Both the position numbers and the translations under genes were made by a program. Shown here in pieces: positions 13,358 through 16,876 of a stretch of DNA of 16,876 bases. Position 1 is the first letter of the stretch, and every line of letters starts with the position of its first letter. The notes beneath the pieces are model-generated. The model was not told where the DNA came from. It worked only from the letters and a program-made list of their open reading frames with translations, and ran no database searches. Source of the stretch: Streptococcaceae bacterium (GTDB taxonomy: Bacteria > Bacillota > Bacilli > Lactobacillales > Streptococcaceae); NCBI GenBank assembly GCA_031270215.1, contig JAISYB010000069.1:1-16876 (forward strand). The letters run 5' to 3'.

Positions 13358-14788
13358 ATGTCAATTTTAAAAAAGAATTTTCTATGGGGCGGTGCAGTTG
13401 CTGCCCATCAGCTGGAAGGCGGCTGGAATCAAGGCGGAAAAGGAATCAGTGTTGCTGATGTCATGACGGCTGGTGCGCACGGTGTTCCTCGAAGAATCAC
13501 TGACGGGATCCTTGACGGCGAGAACTATCCAAACCATGAAGCGATTGATTTTTACCATCGCTATAAAGAAGATATAAAACTGTTTTCCGAGTTAGGCTTA
13601 AAATGTTTTCGAACTTCTATTGCCTGGTCAAGGATTTTTCCAAAAGGTGACGAGACTCAGCCAAATGAAGAAGGACTAAAATTTTATGATGATTTGTTTG
13701 ACGAATGCTTACGTTATGGCATCGAACCCGTTATTACCCTTTCTCATTTTGAAATGCCTTATCATCTAGTTACCGAATACGGCGGCTGGCGCAATCGCAA
13801 AATGATTGACTTTTTTGTAAGGTTTGCGGAAGTTTGTTTTGAACGTTACAAAGACAAGGTTGCTTATTGGATGACTTTTAACGAAATAAATAACCAAGCA
13901 AATTATGAAGAAGATTTTGCGCCTTTCACCAACTCAGGCATCAAATACACTGAAGAGGATAATCGAGAAGAGCTCATGTATCAAGCTGCTCACTATGAGC
14001 TTGTTGCCAGTGCAAAAGCTGTTCGGCTGGGACACAAAATCAATGCCGATTTTCAAATTGGCTGCATGATTGCCATGGTTCCAATCTATCCTTACTCTTG
14101 TGCTCCAAACGATATGATGGCTGCAGTCAGTGCAATGCAAAAACGCTACTGGTTTACAGATGTTCATGTACGAGGCTATTATCCAAGTGCGATTGAACGT
14201 TATCTGGATCGCAAAGACTATCATTTGGATATCACTGCTGCTGATTTAAATACGTTGGCCAGTGGTTGTGTCGACTATATTGGATTTAGCTATTACATGT
14301 CTTTTGCTATCAAAGATCATAATAAAGGACCGGCCTTTGATTATGATGAGTCAAAGGATCTAGTTGTAAATCCTTATGTTAAGGCATCAGATTGGGGCTG
14401 GCAAATTGATCCGCAGGGCTTACGTTATGCAATGAACTGGTTTAATGATCGTTACGAGCTGCCCCTATTTATTGTTGAAAACGGCTTTGGTGCTATTGAT
14501 GAATTAACTGCCGAAAAGACGGTTGATGATCAATACCGAATCGATTATTTAAAAGCTCACATTGAAGTAATGAAGGAAGCTGTTGAATACGACGGCATTG
14601 ATTTAATCGGGTACACTCCTTGGGGCTTTATTGACCTCGTTTCAGCCGGAACTGGTGAAATGAAGAAACGTTACGGCTTTATCTATGTTGACAAAGATAA
14701 CAATGGACAAGGGACATTAAATCGTTTTAAGAAAAAATCATTTGATTGGTATCACGAAGTAATCAAAAGCAATGGTGAAATCCTTTAA
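13358..14788 (+). CDS. GH1 family 6-phospho-beta-glucosidase
   Basis: This 476-residue cytoplasmic glycosidase splits phosphorylated beta-glucosides delivered by a PTS into glucose-6-phosphate and the free sugar or aglycone. The GH1 N-terminal signature FLWGGAVAAHQLEGGWNQGG is at 8-27. The acid/base E176 lies in TFNEIN and the nucleophile E374 in IVENGFG. The C-terminal S429 with the MKKRYGFIYVD segment (K437, Y439 area) forms the phosphate pocket that marks 6-phospho enzymes. The length is normal. The start at ATG 13358 has AGAGGA about 10 bases upstream. It lies 445 bases after the PTS permease and is flanked by two copies of the intergenic repeat. The enzyme class is firm; the natural sugar (cellobiose, arbutin, salicin or another) is not. 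Confidence 0.93.
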   Translation: MSILKKNFLWGGAVAAHQLEGGWNQGGKGISVADVMTAGAHGVPRRITDGILDGENYPNHEAIDFYHRYKEDIKLFSELGLKCFRTSIAWSRIFPKGDETQPNEEGLKFYDDLFDECLRYGIEPVITLSHFEMPYHLVTEYGGWRNRKMIDFFVRFAEVCFERYKDKVAYWMTFNEINNQANYEEDFAPFTNSGIKYTEEDNREELMYQAAHYELVASAKAVRLGHKINADFQIGCMIAMVPIYPYSCAPNDMMAAVSAMQKRYWFTDVHVRGYYPSAIERYLDRKDYHLDITAADLNTLASGCVDYIGFSYYMSFAIKDHNKGPAFDYDESKDLVVNPYVKASDWGWQIDPQGLRYAMNWFNDRYELPLFIVENGFGAIDELTAEKTVDDQYRIDYLKAHIEVMKEAVEYDGIDLIGYTPWGFIDLVSAGTGEMKKRYGFIYVDKDNNGQGTLNRFKKKSFDWYHEVIKSNGEIL

Positions 14789-14880
14789 ATGGTTTTCAAG
14801 CGTTACTATCTTACTTCTTAAATAATATTTATCTTTAATATAAATCCGTTCAAAAAGAGAATATATTTCTCTAAAAGAAA

Positions 14881-14906
14881 AAACGAGCAGAATTTTCTAG
14901 TCGTTT
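14881..14906 (+). other. Hairpin downstream of the glucosidase gene
   Basis: AAACGA/TCGTTT with an inner AGAA/TTCT forms a broken stem, and AGAGAA/TTCTCT lies just upstream (about 14858-14874). Neither has a good T run on the plus strand, so this is a weak candidate for the end of the glucosidase mRNA. The bidirectional terminator at 15156 is stronger. Confidence 0.3.
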
Positions 14907-14934
14907 ATAAGTGTACAGTAATTTCAGCTGGGAA

Positions 14935-15114
14935 AGAAGGTGGGACAGCAGCGTTTAACGACGTAAAAAATTAGGAAATTGCGGGCATTTCATTCACCAA
15001 TATTCGGAAATTTATCGCTTTACGGAAAAGCTAGTGGCAACGTGCCTTAGCCGCTTTCCCTTAGGTGCTGACTAGTCGGCACTGCTTGTCTCCCGTGAAT
15101 CACGAACATTAAAC
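14935..15114 (+). repeat. Intergenic repeat element, copy 2 (180 bp)
   Basis: This is the second copy, in the same orientation as 13080-13292, and it lacks the 34-base internal segment. It keeps the 18-bp palindrome (about 15064-15082) and the right hairpin arm GTGGCAAC but has no left arm. Small differences (for example CGGG to CGCT near the palindrome) show the copies have diverged slightly. Together they enclose the GH1 gene as direct repeats. Confidence 0.85.
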
Positions 15115-15155
15115 TAGGTGCGACTTTTTGGTCAGCCTCTTATGAATGATAATTG

Positions 15156-15200
15156 AAAAATACGGTAGAGCTCACGTAGTTACCGTATTTTTTCTTGTTT
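15156..15200. terminator. Bidirectional terminator between the glucosidase and PAP2 genes
   Basis: AAAAATACGGTA (15156-15167) pairs with TACCGTATTTTT (15181-15192), a perfect 12-bp stem. The stem is A-rich on the left and T-rich on the right and is followed by TTCTTG and a T7 run. It lies between two convergent genes and can stop transcription from both sides. Confidence 0.85.
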
Positions 15201-15226
15201 TTTTGAATGTTTATCCGTAGAACTGT

Positions 15227-16120
15227 TTACTCTAAGAATAATCTTTTTAAAGTATTACTATTGTGCTCATAGGTATTATCAAATTGCCAAGCGGAATAGC
15301 CTAAGCTTAAAATTAGCGTACAAGAAATCGCAATTAACACTGTTTCAAATCGAATTCTTTGCTGATGTTTCTGATAAATACGGCTAATTCCCCAAGAAAT
15401 CAATGCTACTAAACCGATACTAAAGACGACGTCAGCGATATAGTGTTCTTTACAGAATAAGGTTGAAAGCGAGATGAGCGTTGCGATTGTGCCAATTATC
15501 GCTAGAGAGATGTATTTGCTCTTGCGAGCCTTCTTGGTTTTGAAATCTTTCATGTTGAACAAAATCAAAAAGAATGGTAGCCAAGCATGGGCGTTGTGAA
15601 GGCTTGGTAGCCCATTTGAAGCAGCATCACCATCGTAGACGACCTGCAAGATTTTATCGAATACGCCAGTATGCGCCGAATATTGCGACGTATTCCATGC
15701 ATGTGGAACATCATTTGGGAAAATTAAATAAATAATTGTTGAGATAATGAATAGCGTCATGATTGCAAAAATATATTTTTTTAATAAATCATTGCCGCCA
15801 ATCCAATTGACAACAAATGGCATGACTACAATGACCACATAGGCTGAAAGATAGAAGATGACAAACCACGAGATGAGCGGTAATGCCTTATCAAGAGATG
15901 TAGCGAAATTCAGATGAGGGATATACTGAGTAAACCAGCGCGTACCGTCATACGTCAAGGTTTGACCATAATCAATCAATAAGCATGCTGCAATCGGCAT
16001 TAGCAGATAAGTCCGCCAATAATGTGCTAAATCCTGATGTTGTCTTTTTCGGTAAAAATAAACAATGATTGTTGTGATAAGGGCTACTATAAGCGTAGTA
16101 TTTTCGATAGTAAATAACAA
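15227..16120 (-). CDS. PAP2 family (Aur1-like) membrane phosphatase/phosphotransferase
   Basis: This protein of about 297 residues has six or so hydrophobic segments. The PAP2 motifs are NGLPSLHNAH (PSLH at 172-175, with a conserved histidine) and KEHYIADVVFS (H226 and D230, the nucleophilic-histidine motif). The arrangement fits the inositolphosphotransferase-like PAP2_3 subgroup. Likely substrates are lipid or polyprenyl phosphates at the membrane, but the specific role is unknown. TTG at 16120 is preferred because GAGAGGAG (16135-16128) sits 7 bases before it. ATG 16138 and GTG 16159 lie upstream but have no ribosome site. The gene ends at the bidirectional terminator and diverges from rmlD. 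Confidence 0.8.
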   Translation of the reverse strand: MLFTIENTTLIVALITTIIVYFYRKRQHQDLAHYWRTYLLMPIAACLLIDYGQTLTYDGTRWFTQYIPHLNFATSLDKALPLISWFVIFYLSAYVVIVVMPFVVNWIGGNDLLKKYIFAIMTLFIISTIIYLIFPNDVPHAWNTSQYSAHTGVFDKILQVVYDGDAASNGLPSLHNAHAWLPFFLILFNMKDFKTKKARKSKYISLAIIGTIATLISLSTLFCKEHYIADVVFSIGLVALISWGISRIYQKHQQRIRFETVLIAISCTLILSLGYSAWQFDNTYEHNSNTLKRLFLE

Positions 16121-16320
16121 TACAAACTCCTCTCTCATCCATAATAGAAGGCGCAGCACTACAGGTTAATTATGTCAATGCTAAACAGGTGTGTTTTATC
16201 TTTCGTATTCTTAACGGACATAGTTTAACGCTACTTGCTTAAAGTTTTCTTAATTTGGATTAAATTATCAGAGAATTAGCTGTTATGCGCTGGAATTACT
16301 TGTTGTTGCAACAGAGCTAA

Positions 16321-16349
16321 TGCAAATACTAGCTTTAGTGTGTTAGAAT
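16321..16349 (+). promoter_or_regulatory. Promoter of rmlD
   Basis: TAGAAT (16344-16349) is preceded by TGT, giving an extended -10. A weak -35, TGCAAA (16321-16326), lies 17 bases upstream. It sits about 50 bases before the rmlD start. The remaining 16160-16320 is AT-rich and holds no gene. Confidence 0.6.
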
Positions 16350-16398
16350 AGACAGGAATGGTCTGTTAAATTAATTTGTAGGCAAGGAGTGTAAATCG

Positions 16399-16876
16399 AT
16401 GATTTTAATTACAGGTGCAAACGGACAGCTGGGAACAGAGCTGCGTTATCTTTTGGATGAGCGTAATCTTAAGTATGTAGCAACAGATGTCAATGAGTTA
16501 GATATTACAGATGAGGCGCAGGTCTTGGAACAGTTTAAGCAAATCAAGCCAACAATCGTTTTTCATTGTGCGGCTTATACAGCAGTAGATAAGGCTGAGG
16601 ACGAGGGTAAGACGCTAGACTATCAGATTAATGTCACAGGGACTGAAAATATTGCTAAGGCAAGTGAAGCGCTCAAAGCAACGCTGGTCTATATCTCAAC
16701 GGACTATGTTTTTGATGGGGCTAATCGAAATGGTGAGTACGCAACTGACGCTGAAACTAATCCGCAAAATGAATATGGAAGAACCAAGCGATTGGGAGAG
16801 GAAGCTGTTGAAAAATATGTTTCCAAGCATTATATCGTTAGAACGAGTTGGGTGTTTGGAAATTACGGACATAATT
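16399..16876 (+). CDS. rmlD: dTDP-4-dehydrorhamnose reductase, N-terminal part
   Basis: This is the first 159 residues of a gene that runs off the right end. It reduces dTDP-4-keto-rhamnose to dTDP-L-rhamnose, a precursor of rhamnose-containing cell-wall polysaccharides. It is an extended SDR enzyme. The NADPH-binding GANGQLG is at 6-12, FHCAAYTAVDKAE at 55-67, STDYVFDG at 100-107, and the catalytic YGRTK with Y126 and K130. The AAGGAG ribosome site (16384-16389) precedes ATG 16399. In many relatives rmlD follows rmlABC; here it begins its own transcription unit with a promoter at 16321-16349, so the other rml genes must lie elsewhere or downstream. Confidence 0.92.
   Translation, partial: MILITGANGQLGTELRYLLDERNLKYVATDVNELDITDEAQVLEQFKQIKPTIVFHCAAYTAVDKAEDEGKTLDYQINVTGTENIAKASEALKATLVYISTDYVFDGANRNGEYATDAETNPQNEYGRTKRLGEEAVEKYVSKHYIVRTSWVFGNYGHN

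Overview
The window comes from a low-GC Gram-positive bacterium, most likely a member of the Lactobacillales (Enterococcus-like). The reasons are strong AGGAGG-type ribosome sites, TATAAT promoters, a cellobiose-type PTS permease with an RpiR regulator, a dTDP-rhamnose gene and a Gram-positive Rhs/WapA-type secreted protein. The exact genus cannot be fixed from the sequence.

Layout. Position 1-82 (minus) is the start of a diacylglycerol/lipid kinase. Positions 416-2993 hold a compact plus-strand operon: an M20 amidohydrolase, a glutathionyl-hydroquinone-reductase-type GST and a GNAT acetyltransferase. It ends at a clear terminator (3121-3149). A decayed IS3-family transposase remnant (minus) follows.

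The centre (3645-10353) is an accessory polymorphic-toxin island. It holds a frameshifted small lipoprotein gene and a large Rhs/YD-repeat gene broken by at least three frameshifts and one stop codon. The last reading frame of the Rhs gene still ends in a colicin D-like tRNase domain whose catalytic signature is intact, followed by its overlapping immunity gene. Next comes a displaced second toxin tip made of patches copied from the main Rhs gene, with an intact putative immunity gene. A third, broken toxin tip follows with no immunity gene. The carrier has decayed while both immunity genes stay open, which fits an ageing Rhs locus that built up old tips by recombination.

Positions 10537-14788 are a beta-glucoside utilisation locus: an RpiR regulator, a PTS IIC permease and a GH1 6-phospho-beta-glucosidase. 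No IIA or IIB is present. The glucosidase gene lies between two copies (213 and 180 bp) of a structured intergenic repeat.

The right end has a bidirectional terminator, a minus-strand PAP2-type membrane phosphatase, and the start of rmlD (dTDP-4-dehydrorhamnose reductase), which runs off the window.
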